Shown here piece by piece: positions 1-7,562 of a stretch of DNA of 64,000 bases. Every line of letters starts with the position of its first letter. Position 1 is the first letter of the stretch. The DNA is taken from NCBI RefSeq assembly GCF_000731315.1, contig NZ_HG938353.1:2852001-2916000 (forward strand), given 5' to 3'. This DNA comes from Neorhizobium galegae bv. orientalis str. HAMBI 540. Lineage in GTDB: Bacteria; Pseudomonadota; Alphaproteobacteria; Rhizobiales; Rhizobiaceae. The notes beneath the pieces are model-generated. The model was not told where the DNA came from, searched no databases, and worked only from the letters and a program-made list of their open reading frames with translations. A program made the translations under genes and the position numbers.

Positions 1-255
1 ACGAACGCTAAAGCAAAGCCCATGCGCCTGGCCGAAGCCGTGATAGGGATCCTGGCCGAGGATGACGACCTTCACCTCGTCGAGCGGGGTCAGATCGAGA
101 GCCCGGAAATATTCCGAGCCTTTCGGGAAGATGCGTTTGCCCGCTTCCTTTTCGGCGACGAGGAAGCGGCGCAATTCGCTCATATAGGGATTGGAAAACT
201 CAGGCCCGAGCGCGTGTTTCCAGCTTTCCTCGAGCTTGACCTCGCCTTCCGCCAT
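1..255 (-). CDS. ung: Uracil-DNA glycosylase, N-terminal part (runs off left edge)
   Basis: Removes uracil from DNA at the start of base excision repair. Only the first 85 codons are in the window. The protein starts [17 protein letters not shown] and contains the family-1 signature GQDPYHG near residues 67-73, where the Asp is the water-activating residue and the Tyr closes the uracil pocket, followed by QAHGLCFSV. The ATG at 255 lies 11 bases downstream of the galE stop codon on the same strand, so the two could be co-transcribed. The rest of the enzyme lies outside the window. Confidence 0.93.
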   Translation of the reverse strand, partial: MAEGEVKLEESWKHALGPEFSNPYMSELRRFLVAEKEAGKRIFPKGSEYFRALDLTPLDEVKVVILGQDPYHGFGQAHGLCFSVR

Positions 256-266
256 GCCGTGGTCCT

Positions 267-1256
267 TCAAATCACATGATGGTTGGAGCGGGAATGCCAG
301 TCCCAGGCCGAACGGATGATATCGTTCAGGCTGTATTTTGGCTCCCAGCCGAGCACCGCCCTCGCCTTGTCGTTATTGGCGACCAGCGAGGTGGAATCAC
401 CTTCGCGCCGGCCGGTATATTCCACCGGGAAAGGTTTTCCGGAAACCGCCGAAATCGCCGCCAGCAGTTCCTTCACCGTCGTGCCGGTGCCGGTGCCGAG
501 ATTGAGCTCTACCGTCTCACCGCCTGCGAGAAGGTAATCGACCGCCCGCACATGCGCGTCGGCCAGATCGAGCACGTGGATATAGTCGCGCACGCAGGTG
601 CCGTCGCGGGTGTCGTAATCGTCGCCAAACACCTTGAAACCCTGGCGACGGCCGAGCGCCGCCTCGATCGCGAGCGGAATGGCGTGGGTCTCCGGCGTGT
701 GCCACTCGCCGACCCGGCCCTCGAAATCGGCGCCGGCCGCATTGAAATAGCGCAGCATGACCGACTTCAGATCCTTGTAGGTGCCGTAATCCTTCAGCGC
801 CTGCTCGACGATGAATTTGGTGCGGCCGTACGGGTTGATCGGCGCCTGTTTGTGGGTCTCGTCCATCGGCACGCGATCCGGCAGGCCGTAGGTGGCGCAG
901 GTTGAGGAAAACACGAAGGCCTTGATGCCGGCATCGATCGCCGCCGACAGCAGCGTCAGCGCCCCGACCACGTTGTTGTCGTAGAAGGCAACCGGGTTCT
1001 TGACCGATTCCCCCACCTCGATCAGCGCCGCGAAATGCAGCACGGCATCCGGCTTGTGCTTGGCAAACACTTCGTCGAGCCGGGCGCGGTCACGGATATC
1101 GCCCTGTTCCAGCTCACCCCAGCGCACGAATTCCGCATGCCCGTTGGAGAGATTGTCGAAGACGATCGGCTGATAACCTCGCTCGGCGAGCACCAGACAC
1201 GTATGGGAGCCGATATAGCCGGCCCCGCCGACCACGAGTACTTTCTTCCCTGACAT
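267..1256 (-). CDS. galE: UDP-glucose 4-epimerase
   Basis: Interconverts UDP-glucose and UDP-galactose with bound NAD in the cytosol, supplying UDP-galactose for surface polysaccharides. The Rossmann motif GGAGYIGSH is at residues 10-18, the catalytic pair is in SSTCATYG and YGRTKFIVE (YxxxK), and the C-terminal sugar-nucleotide binding region is intact. A longer reading frame extends to 1337, but the ATG at 1256 is preferred: it is preceded by AGGGGA at good spacing and gives 329 aa, the normal family length. An adjacent in-frame ATG at 1259 sits too close to that site. It could feed the galactose-containing polysaccharide inferred from the locus at 36-64 kb, but it is not adjacent to it. 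Confidence 0.95.
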   Translation of the reverse strand: MSGKKVLVVGGAGYIGSHTCLVLAERGYQPIVFDNLSNGHAEFVRWGELEQGDIRDRARLDEVFAKHKPDAVLHFAALIEVGESVKNPVAFYDNNVVGALTLLSAAIDAGIKAFVFSSTCATYGLPDRVPMDETHKQAPINPYGRTKFIVEQALKDYGTYKDLKSVMLRYFNAAGADFEGRVGEWHTPETHAIPLAIEAALGRRQGFKVFGDDYDTRDGTCVRDYIHVLDLADAHVRAVDYLLAGGETVELNLGTGTGTTVKELLAAISAVSGKPFPVEYTGRREGDSTSLVANNDKARAVLGWEPKYSLNDIIRSAWDWHSRSNHHVI

Positions 1257-1344
1257 CATTTCCCCTGCGGTTATTGAAGCCGGCGGCACTATAACCGGCG
1301 GCGATCGAAAAGCCAGCACTTGACCACAACAAGCCACATTGAAA

Positions 1345-1367
1345 AATATAGCACCTGGTGCTATATT
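1345..1367. promoter_or_regulatory. Perfect 23-bp palindrome, likely toxin-antitoxin operator
   Basis: AATATAGCACC, one T, then GGTGCTATATT: two perfect 11-base arms around a single central base. It ends 5 bases before the ATG of the toxin reading frame at 1373 and overlaps the only AT-rich promoter-like stretch between galE and the toxin. Antitoxins of this class usually bind such palindromes to repress their own operon. That role is inferred from position and symmetry. Confidence 0.7.
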
Positions 1368-1372
1368 CAGCT

Positions 1373-1731
1373 ATGACTGGTCGGGCATTCAAAACGGCAT
1401 GGTTTGCCAAGGCGGCAAAGAAAGCCCGGATATCGGACCGCGAGCTTTGCAAGGCCATTGCTCAGGCTGCCTTGGGTCAGGCGGATGACCTCGGCGGCGG
1501 CGTTTCAAGAAGCGCCTCAACGACAACCGGCATCGGTCGATCATTCTGGCTAAAGTGGGTGAGTTCTGGGTCTATACCTATCTATTCGCCAAACAGGATC
1601 AGGCCAATATCGACGATGACGAACTGGCGGCGTTCCGCAAACTGGCCGAACTTTACCGAAAGAAGACGCCCGGTGCTTTCGATGCGGAACTGAAGAGCGG
1701 CGCACTGGTGGAGATTTGCAATGGCGACTAA
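1373..1731 (+). pseudogene. RelE/HigB-type toxin with an apparent -1 frameshift
   Basis: The first 44 codons from 1373 (MTGRAFKTAWFAKAAKKARI...) and the later codons in another frame (KKRLNDNRHRSIILAKVGEF ... EICNGD, stop at 1729-1731) together make a normal 119-residue RelE-superfamily toxin. These toxins are ribosome-linked mRNA endonucleases. The frames meet at GTTTC around 1502-1506: an extra T there would restore GGGVFKKRLN. The second half is cleanly conserved-looking, so the break is recent, a sequencing slip in a T run, or a true recoding site. The frame overlaps the antitoxin start by 11 bases, the usual toxin-first layout of higBA-like pairs. As it stands no full toxin can be made by standard translation. 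Confidence 0.75.
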
Positions 1732-2044
1732 GCGGAAATTCAAGAGCGCTGCCTTCGAGGCGATCCAAAGCGCTGTGGAAGGCATGTACGAAGCCGGCAC
1801 GATCGACAAGGAAACGATGCGGACCTTTGACCAGACCTGCCTTTCGGTTCCGGTGGAACTTGGACCTGACGACATCAAGGCCTTGCGGGAGGGCAATCAC
1901 GTCAGCCAGCCGGTCTTTGCCCGATACCTCAACACCAGCGAATCGACAGTGCAGAAGTGGGAGACCGGCGCCAAACGCCCCAGTGGACCCGCGCTGAAAC
2001 TTCTGGACATCGTGCGCAAACATGGTCTTCAGATGTTGGCCTGA
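1721..2044 (+). CDS. XRE-family antitoxin (HigA-like)
   Basis: 107-residue DNA-binding protein partnered with the toxin frame just upstream. The C-terminal half has a Cro/C1-type helix-turn-helix (residues about 60-100: VSQPVFARYLNTSESTVQKW followed by ETGAKRPSGPALKLL). The N-terminal half probably contacts the toxin. The ATG lies inside the toxin 3' end, so translation is coupled. It should repress the operon by binding the palindrome at 1345-1367. The antitoxin is intact while the toxin is frameshifted, a survivable combination. Confidence 0.85.
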   Translation: MATKRKFKSAAFEAIQSAVEGMYEAGTIDKETMRTFDQTCLSVPVELGPDDIKALREGNHVSQPVFARYLNTSESTVQKWETGAKRPSGPALKLLDIVRKHGLQMLA

Positions 2045-2065
2045 AGTTTTCATTTAAGAGTTTTC

Positions 2066-2422
2066 ATGCGTCTCCTTTTTCTCGCCCTCGGATGGCTGTT
2101 CGTCGCAATCGGCATTGTCGGGGCTTTCCTGCCTGTCCTGCCCACCACTCCGTTTTTGCTGCTGGCAGTTGCCTGTTTCGCCCGGTCTTCGCCGCGGCTG
2201 GAGGCATGGTTGCTCGACCACCCGAAATTCGGACCGTCGCTCAGGAACTGGCGGGAAAAGGGTGCGATCGCGCGGAAGGCAAAGGTCGCAGCGATCTCGC
2301 TGATGGCAGTGAGCTACGCGGTCTTCTGGTTCGGCACCTCGCCGCCGTTGTGGCGGGCGGCACTGGTGGCCGCGGTCATGCTTGGCTCGGCGACCTTCAT
2401 CGTCACCCGCCCCGACGCCTAG
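2066..2422 (+). CDS. YbaN/DUF454 family inner-membrane protein
   Basis: 118 residues, four hydrophobic stretches (about 1-20, 24-42, 75-90, 95-112) and the family hallmark GAFLPVLPTTPFLLLAVACF followed by ARSSPRLEAWL. The molecular function of the family is unknown. It begins 21 bases after the antitoxin stop with only a weak ribosome site and ends 11 bases before the hmuV stop, convergent with it. YbaN homologues are often found near iron and haem genes in rhizobia, but this sequence does not prove a link. Confidence 0.8.
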   Translation: MRLLFLALGWLFVAIGIVGAFLPVLPTTPFLLLAVACFARSSPRLEAWLLDHPKFGPSLRNWREKGAIARKAKVAAISLMAVSYAVFWFGTSPPLWRAALVAAVMLGSATFIVTRPDA

Positions 2423-2433
2423 ATCCAGACGGC

Positions 2434-3216
2434 TCAGCGATGCCGCGATTGTGGCAGGACATAAGGGATGTGAGTTGCCGGAAGGCGACCGACGGCGCCG
2501 GCGATTCCATAGACGCTGGCAATGATCTCGTCATTGACCGTTTCGAGGCAAGCGCCCTCCGCGACCACCCGGCCGTGGTTGAGCACCACGAGGTGGTCTG
2601 CGAATTCAGCAGCCAGGTTGAGGTCGTGCAGGATGGCGAGCACGATGCCGCCGGCATTCGCGAAATCGCGGGCGATTTCCAGCACCGAGATCTGGTGGCC
2701 AAGGTCGAGGCTGGCGGTCGGCTCGTCGAGGAACAGCGCCCGCGGCACGCCCTCAGTGACCGGCTGCGGCACCTGCGCAAGTGCGCGCGCGAACTGCACC
2801 CGCTGCTGCTCGCCGCCCGACAGTGACGGATAGGGTCGGCTTTCGAAACCGCGCAGGCCCACGCGAGACAAGGCCTGCCGCGCCTGCTCGGTCGGATTGA
2901 ACGCCCCTTGCGCCACTGCGCCCATGCGGACGATTTCAAGCGCCGTGAACGGAAAGGCAAGCTGCGTCGCCTGCGGCAGCACTGCCCGGCGTTTGGCGAG
3001 TTCGACCGGCTGGCAGAGGTCGACGCTGGTGCCATGATAGCTGACGAAACCGACATCCGGTTTCATCTCCCCGGAGATCACTTTCATCAGTGTCGATTTG
3101 CCGGCGCCGTTCGGGCCGATGACGACGGTGAATCGCCCGGGTTCGAGATCGATGCCGACATTGTCGAGCAGTTTGCGGCCCGAGCGGATGACGGTGACGT
3201 GGTCGGCGGAAATCAT
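2434..3216 (-). CDS. hmuV: Haem ABC transporter ATP-binding protein
   Basis: 260-residue ATPase that powers haem import through HmuU. Walker A GPNGAGKST (about residues 34-42), signature LSGGEQQRVQFARAL, Walker B ALFLDEPTASLD and the H-loop ILHDL are all present. The length is normal. The start codon overlaps the hmuU stop (4-base overlap), so the two are translationally coupled. Last gene of hmuTUV. Confidence 0.95.
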   Translation of the reverse strand: MISADHVTVIRSGRKLLDNVGIDLEPGRFTVVIGPNGAGKSTLMKVISGEMKPDVGFVSYHGTSVDLCQPVELAKRRAVLPQATQLAFPFTALEIVRMGAVAQGAFNPTEQARQALSRVGLRGFESRPYPSLSGGEQQRVQFARALAQVPQPVTEGVPRALFLDEPTASLDLGHQISVLEIARDFANAGGIVLAILHDLNLAAEFADHLVVLNHGRVVAEGACLETVNDEIIASVYGIAGAVGRLPATHIPYVLPQSRHR

Positions 3217-4301
3217 GGCATATCCCTCATGTTAACGCCGTTCTTGCCGAGCAGCAGGAAGAGGAAGACCGGAGCGCCGAACAATGCGGTGATAACGCCG
3301 ATCGGCAGTTCCGCCGGGGCGGCCACAGTGCGGGCAACGGCGTCGGCCAGAAGCAGCAGTGCCCCTCCGCCGAGCGCCGAGCCAGGCAGCAGGAAGCGAT
3401 GCGACGGCCCCATGACGAGGCGCAGCAGATGCGGCACGACAATGCCGACGAAGCCGATCGAACCGGCAACCGCGACGGTCGAACCGCAGGCGGCAGCGAC
3501 GGCGACGATGACGATCTTCTTCAGCCGCTGCACCGGTATTCCCATGTGGAAGGCAGCAGCATCGCCGAGCACCAGTGCGTCGAGCCCGCGCGCCACGAAG
3601 GGCATGATGAGCATCACCGCGCCGATGAAAGGCAAAATGGACAACACCCGGCCGAACGTGGCGCCGCCGAGCGAGCCGAGGCTCCAGAAGGTAATGTCGC
3701 GCAGCTGCCGGTCGTCGGCCATGACGATCATCAGGCCCATCAGCGCTGCCGAAAGCGCACCGATCGCAATGCCAGACAGGATCAGAGCCGTCGTCGACGT
3801 CCGCCCGTCGCGGGTGGCGATGAGATAGAGCGCCCAGGTATTGAAGAGACCGCCGAAGAAGGCCATCAGGGGCAGGAACTGGTTGCCGAGCAGCAGCGCA
3901 ACCGGGGCCAGAATGCCGTTACCCAGTACGATCGCCGCAACCGCGGCAAGCCCGGCGCCGGAGGTGACGCCGACAATGCCGGGATCGGCGAGCGGATTGC
4001 GGAACAGGCCCTGCATCATCGCGCCCGAGACAGCGAGCCCGGCGCCGACCAGAAGGCCGAGTGCGGTGCGCGGCAAGCGGACCGCTTCGAGGATCACCCT
4101 TTCCTGGGTGGACAGGCTGGCGCTGTTGCCGGTCGCGTAGGTCCAGAGATCGCGCAGGCCGACACCCGTCGGGCCGATGCCCAGCGAAAGCAGGCACGCG
4201 GCAAACAGCATCACCGTAAGGAGAAGAAGCATGACGACGCCCTGGCGGGTCCGGTCTCCATCCTCCGCCGGCCGGAACGGCATCGCCAGCGCCTTCATCA
4301 T
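3213..4301 (-). CDS. hmuU: Haem ABC transporter permease
   Basis: 362-residue inner-membrane permease of the FecCD/BtuC family with about ten hydrophobic segments. The family signature SGAMMQGLFRNPLADPGIVG is seen around residues 95-115, and the cytoplasmic loop that docks the ATPase is near GDAAAFHMGIPV. The start (two successive ATGs at 4301 and 4298) shares a base with the hmuT stop. The protein moves haem delivered by HmuT into the cytoplasm. Confidence 0.94.
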   Translation of the reverse strand: MMKALAMPFRPAEDGDRTRQGVVMLLLLTVMLFAACLLSLGIGPTGVGLRDLWTYATGNSASLSTQERVILEAVRLPRTALGLLVGAGLAVSGAMMQGLFRNPLADPGIVGVTSGAGLAAVAAIVLGNGILAPVALLLGNQFLPLMAFFGGLFNTWALYLIATRDGRTSTTALILSGIAIGALSAALMGLMIVMADDRQLRDITFWSLGSLGGATFGRVLSILPFIGAVMLIMPFVARGLDALVLGDAAAFHMGIPVQRLKKIVIVAVAAACGSTVAVAGSIGFVGIVVPHLLRLVMGPSHRFLLPGSALGGGALLLLADAVARTVAAPAELPIGVITALFGAPVFLFLLLGKNGVNMRDMP

Positions 4302-5185
4302 CAGTTGATCGCTCCGGGATAGATCCTGGCGGCGAGCGAGCGGGCCGCCTCCGGCGTGCGCGGACCGAAACCGAGCAGCAGCAGGCCGTCCATGGTGACC
4401 AGTGCCTTGTTGGCGGCAGCCGGAGTCGTCTGCATCGACGGCATCGCAAAAACCTGTTCCGGCGTCATGACGTGGTCGCCGCGCGACATGGCGAGCACCA
4501 CATCCGGCTTGGCCGCGATGACGGCTTCGTCGGCGAGCGGCTTGTAGCCGTTGATCGTCGGCGCGGCGTTGATGCCGCCCGCCATTTCGATCACCGCCCC
4601 CGCTTCGGTATCGGCACCGCCGGCCATGACGCGGTTATTGGTGAGCGACAGCACGAACAGGACCTTCTTTTTCGGACCGGGAATCTGGGCGACGTCGGCT
4701 GCGAGCTTCTTCAGCCCCTCTTCCGTCTTCACGGCAAGCGCCTCGGCCTTGTCGGAAAGCCCGACTGCCGCACCCACGTCGCGGATCTTCCTGCCGATCG
4801 CATCCGCCTTGGGCGGCGTCGGGATGACCACCATCGGCACTTCGCTGGCTTTGAGGATTTCGATGACCGGCGGCGGGCCGGAATCCTGCTCCATCAGGAT
4901 CAGATCGGGCTTTTGGCCGAGAATGCCTTCCGCAGACAAGGCGCGCATATAGCCGACATCCGGCTTGGAGTTGGCCGCATCCGGATAGAAGCTCGTCGAG
5001 TCCCGTGCTACGATCCGGTCCTCAGCGCCAAGCGCATAAAGGATCTCTGTGATCGTGCCGCCGATGGAAACGATCCGCTTGGCCTCCGGATTGCCCTTGT
5101 CGGATGCAACGGCAACGCCCGCGACGAGACCGGTGCCCAGGAGGACGGCTGCGAAAAGCCCCCTCAAGGTGAAGGAAGACCCCAT
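4301..5185 (-). CDS. hmuT: Periplasmic haem-binding protein
   Basis: 294-residue substrate-binding protein. A signal peptide (GLFAAVLLGTGLVAGVAVAS) is probably cut after Ala27 or so. The mature part has the helical-backbone fold of class III binding proteins, beginning RIVSIGGTITEILYALG. A Tyr in the CxYP-like segment STSFYPDAAN is a candidate haem ligand. It shuttles haem from an outer-membrane receptor, not present in the window, to HmuUV. The assignment to haem rather than siderophore rests on the hmuUV and haem-enzyme neighbours. The promoter lies in the shared gap 5186-5348. Confidence 0.92.
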   Translation of the reverse strand: MGSSFTLRGLFAAVLLGTGLVAGVAVASDKGNPEAKRIVSIGGTITEILYALGAEDRIVARDSTSFYPDAANSKPDVGYMRALSAEGILGQKPDLILMEQDSGPPPVIEILKASEVPMVVIPTPPKADAIGRKIRDVGAAVGLSDKAEALAVKTEEGLKKLAADVAQIPGPKKKVLFVLSLTNNRVMAGGADTEAGAVIEMAGGINAAPTINGYKPLADEAVIAAKPDVVLAMSRGDHVMTPEQVFAMPSMQTTPAAANKALVTMDGLLLLGFGPRTPEAARSLAARIYPGAIN

Positions 5186-5253
5186 GATACCCTGCTCCTT
5201 GTCTGCCCAAATCGAGGCGCAATATGCCTCGGGTCCGCCTGACCGGCGGAGAT

Positions 5254-5276
5254 AACTTGAGTTGACTACGCAAGTT
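5254..5276. promoter_or_regulatory. Inverted repeat in the divergent hmu promoter gap
   Basis: AACTTG (5254-5259), 11 bases, CAAGTT (5271-5276), sitting midway between hmuT and the haem-degrading enzyme gene. Either strand could carry a promoter here. Iron control by RirA, Irr or HmuP would be expected for this locus, but I see no clean TGA-N9-TCA or TTTAGAA-type box. The assignment as an operator is only positional. Confidence 0.35.
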
Positions 5277-5348
5277 TTTTAGGCTTTTCAAGGGGACCGG
5301 CCGTAGATATCTTGAGCCGAAAGTGAAACTTTAAGTGAGGGACTATCC

Positions 5349-5696
5349 ATGTACATCGCCATGAACCGATTCCGCGTCGTGCCGGGTTATGAAGAGGCGT
5401 TCGAAGCCATCTGGCGCGGCCGCCAGGGCCGCCTCGCGGAGCTGCCCGGTTATCTGGAGTTCCACATGCTCAAGGGCCCGAAGGCGGAGGATCACACCCT
5501 CTACGCATCCCATACCGTGTGGGAAACCTTCGAGGACTTCCAGGCTTGGACGAAGTCGGAACAGTTCCGTGCCGCCCACGCGAATGCCGGCAACAACCGC
5601 GGCAAGGTGGAATATCTCTCGGGTCCGCATTTCGAAGGTTTCGAAGTGATCATCCACGAAGACAAGAACGGCGTGCGCGCCGACGCTGCCGCCTGA
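5349..5696 (+). CDS. IsdG/HmuQ-type haem-degrading monooxygenase
   Basis: 115-residue antibiotic-biosynthesis-monooxygenase fold protein. The three residues that define IsdG-type non-canonical haem oxygenases are all in place: Asn6 (MYIAMNRF), Trp67 (FQAWTKSEQF) and His77 (RAAHANAG), matching Asn7-Trp66-His76 of IsdG. It should open the porphyrin ring of imported haem and release iron in the cytoplasm, as HmuQ/HmuD do in Bradyrhizobium. It is divergent from hmuTUV, followed 7 bases later by hutX, and has GAGGGAC before the start. No canonical hmuS is present here. Confidence 0.85.
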   Translation: MYIAMNRFRVVPGYEEAFEAIWRGRQGRLAELPGYLEFHMLKGPKAEDHTLYASHTVWETFEDFQAWTKSEQFRAAHANAGNNRGKVEYLSGPHFEGFEVIIHEDKNGVRADAAA

Positions 5697-5703
5697 GGTC
5701 CCG

Positions 5704-6222
5704 ATGAACGCCGTTTCCGAAATCAGCCCGGACCGTCGCGAACGGGCTCTCGCCGCTCTTGCGGAGAAGTCCGACGGCGTCGTCGAGGCGATCGCCGCCA
5801 ATGCCGACGTGACGCCCGCCGAGATCCTCGAAATCCTGCCGAAAGGCGCGGCGATCATCGCCGACAAGGAGAGGTTCGCGGACATCTGGGCCGAGATGAG
5901 CACCTGGGGGGAGGTCCTTTTCATCGTCCATACCGAAGACATCGTGCTGGAGGCCGAAGGCAGCCTGCCGATGGGTTCGGAAGGCCATGGATGGTTCAAC
6001 ATCCACGGCGACAGCCCGATCGGCGGTCACATCAAGAAGGATAACTGCGCCGCCGTGACCTTCGTCGATCGTGCCTTCCACGGCCGTCGCTCCTGCTCGG
6101 TCTGGTTCATGAATGCCAAGGGTTCGGCGATGTTCAAGGTCTTCGTGAAGCGGGATGCCGCACGCGAACTGATCGCCGAGCAGCTTCAGAAGTTCGAAGC
6201 ACTGCGCGACAGCTACGCCTGA
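5704..6222 (+). CDS. hutX: HutX/ChuX-type cytosolic haem carrier
   Basis: 172 residues. The family core is seen in EILPKGAAIIADKERFADIW, LPMGSEGHGWFNIHGDSPIG, HIKKDNCAAVTFVDRAFHGR and SVWFMNAKGSAMFKVFVKRD. HutX proteins bind haem after import and hand it to the haem-degrading enzyme, here the gene 7 bases upstream. The pair forms a haem-use operon ending at a strong terminator at 6247-6283. Confidence 0.9.
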   Translation: MNAVSEISPDRRERALAALAEKSDGVVEAIAANADVTPAEILEILPKGAAIIADKERFADIWAEMSTWGEVLFIVHTEDIVLEAEGSLPMGSEGHGWFNIHGDSPIGGHIKKDNCAAVTFVDRAFHGRRSCSVWFMNAKGSAMFKVFVKRDAARELIAEQLQKFEALRDSYA

Positions 6223-6246
6223 GCAGTGGCTGAACCGTGAGTTTTG

Positions 6247-6283
6247 GTGATTCGGACGAAAAATAACCGTCCGAATCACTTTT
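6247..6283 (+). terminator. Rho-independent terminator after hutX
   Basis: Perfect 11-bp stem GTGATTCGGAC / GTCCGAATCAC with an 11-base A-rich loop, followed by TTTT. It lies 25 bases after the hutX stop. Confidence 0.85.
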
Positions 6284-6402
6284 CAGCGGAACCTTTCCTT
6301 TTCTCGTGCATTTGCAGCGTCATGGCAGGCCTTGCGAAGCAGGCTGGTGGCTGCGTTACGATCGTTTCAGCCCGTACCGCCCCTTGAGGTGATTGTCATT
6401 GA

Positions 6403-6487
6403 ATGAGGCGCCGCCGCGCCATAGGCGGACCGATCGCTTGTCCATGAGGCAGAGGAGAGCGATCCTTACCGGCGCGGCGCGCCTCAT
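6403..6487. repeat. Nested palindromic element (85 nt)
   Basis: An outer stem of 17 bp pairs 6403-6420 with 6471-6487 with only one bulged C at 6412, and an inner stem pairs GATCGCT (6432-6438) with AGCGATC (6458-6464). Such GC-rich nested palindromes are typical of the interspersed mosaic elements scattered through Rhizobium genomes. It sits alone between the hutX terminator and a small leftward gene. No coding role is seen. Confidence 0.65.
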
Positions 6488-6523
6488 CAACTTTTGCAGC
6501 CTCATGGAGGCTTGAAAGACGCG

Positions 6524-6769
6524 CTAGAGAGCCGGCACCCATTTCCAGAAAACGCCTTCCATCCGCTCCGGATAGTATTTGAACTCGCATTCGAAGCGGC
6601 GGCCATATGCCTCTGCCGCCTTCAAGGCTGCCTCGCTCACGGGGTTCATGCCCGTTCCGGGCGCAAACCAGTCTTCCATCAGGTCGTCCGGAATATAGAC
6701 GCCGATCCTCAGCGGCAGGGCGGTCAGCGTCGTATCGAGTTCTTCAGGCGGCATGGTTTCAGGCTGCAT
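6524..6769 (-). CDS. Small protein of unknown function (81 aa)
   Basis: Starts MQPETMPPEELDTTLTALPL and ends FWKWVPAL. The preferred ATG at 6769 has a strong ribosome site (GGAGGAGGAAAAG) just upstream; the reading frame is open back to 6925 but that extension has no sign of being coding. It is acidic, soluble-looking and has no signal peptide, membrane segment or motif I recognise. It lies next to other small leftward genes of unknown role. Confidence 0.6.
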   Translation of the reverse strand: MQPETMPPEELDTTLTALPLRIGVYIPDDLMEDWFAPGTGMNPVSEAALKAAEAYGRRFECEFKYYPERMEGVFWKWVPAL

Positions 6770-6866
6770 GACTTTTCCTCCTCCTCGGAAAGACGAACGT
6801 CCCAAAGAACGTCCGTCTTTCCGCGAAGTTCCGGTCTCGGACCGGCAGCCCGATCTGGGTATCTCG

Positions 6867-7055
6867 TCAGTGATGGGCGGCGTGGTCGGGCTTGCCCTTG
6901 CGCTTGGTCGAGGCGAAATCTTCAAGCTGCTTTTCGCTCATGGATTTCTCCATGTCCTTCGAAGCGCCCTTGAGTTCGCTCTTCTTCATATCGCCGCGTT
7001 TGGCCGCAAGCGCTGCGCCGGCTGCTTTCTGCTGTGCTTTGGATTTCGCTGGCAT
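6867..7055 (-). CDS. DUF3008 family small basic protein (62 aa)
   Basis: Begins MPAKSKAQQKAAGAALAAKR and continues into a Lys/Ser-rich tail with MSEKQLEDFASTKRKGKP, the pattern of the DUF3008 family common in alphaproteobacteria. It has a strong ribosome site (GGAGGCAG) 4 bases before the ATG. Function unknown; the composition (Ala, Lys rich, no hydrophobic core) suggests a nucleic-acid-associated or disordered protein. The same frame stays open on to 8417, but that extension is antisense to real genes. Confidence 0.75.
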   Translation of the reverse strand: MPAKSKAQQKAAGAALAAKRGDMKKSELKGASKDMEKSMSEKQLEDFASTKRKGKPDHAAHH

Positions 7056-7211
7056 GTCTGCCTCCTGAAGTTTGCACACTGAATCAACAGTCAGCCGCGG
7101 CTTTGGTTCCCGGCTGGGCGACCGGCGGAACCTGTGGCCGTGCCAACGGTTGAGAGATGAGCCCGGATGAATGTCCGGAATGGCTCGGCATTGCAGAAAG
7201 GAACCATCGCC

Positions 7212-7472
7212 ATGGACACCAAACATCCGCCCGCCGACAGCGGCAAGAACCCAGCGAACGGCAACAAGACCAATGACGCGCTCCAGGAGCAACTGGATGA
7301 CGAACAGCTGAACACCACCAATCCGGAAGCGCTGAAGGAAGCAGCAAGGCTCGGCGGCAGCGATGCCTATCTCGTCGAGAGCGATCTTGAGGACCGGGAC
7401 GCACGCGAAGACGGCGACCAGCCGGATGGCCACCCCAGCCCTATGGCGAATGCAGACAATCCCGAACGGTGA
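7212..7472 (+). CDS. Acidic small protein of unknown function (86 aa)
   Basis: Begins MDTKHPPADSGKNPANGNKT and is rich in Asp, Asn, Glu and Gln with almost no hydrophobic residues, so probably disordered. The ATG at 7212 follows AAAGGAACC. No domain recognised. It points the same way as the nucleotidyltransferase 90 bases downstream and may share its transcript. Confidence 0.5.
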   Translation: MDTKHPPADSGKNPANGNKTNDALQEQLDDEQLNTTNPEALKEAARLGGSDAYLVESDLEDRDAREDGDQPDGHPSPMANADNPER

Positions 7473-7562
7473 AGCGTCACGACAGTCGCAAAATGACCGA
7501 AAACGGAACCTCCGGGCATGCCCGGGTGTTCCTCTGCGCGAAGCCAAATTCGGAGATCCGGA

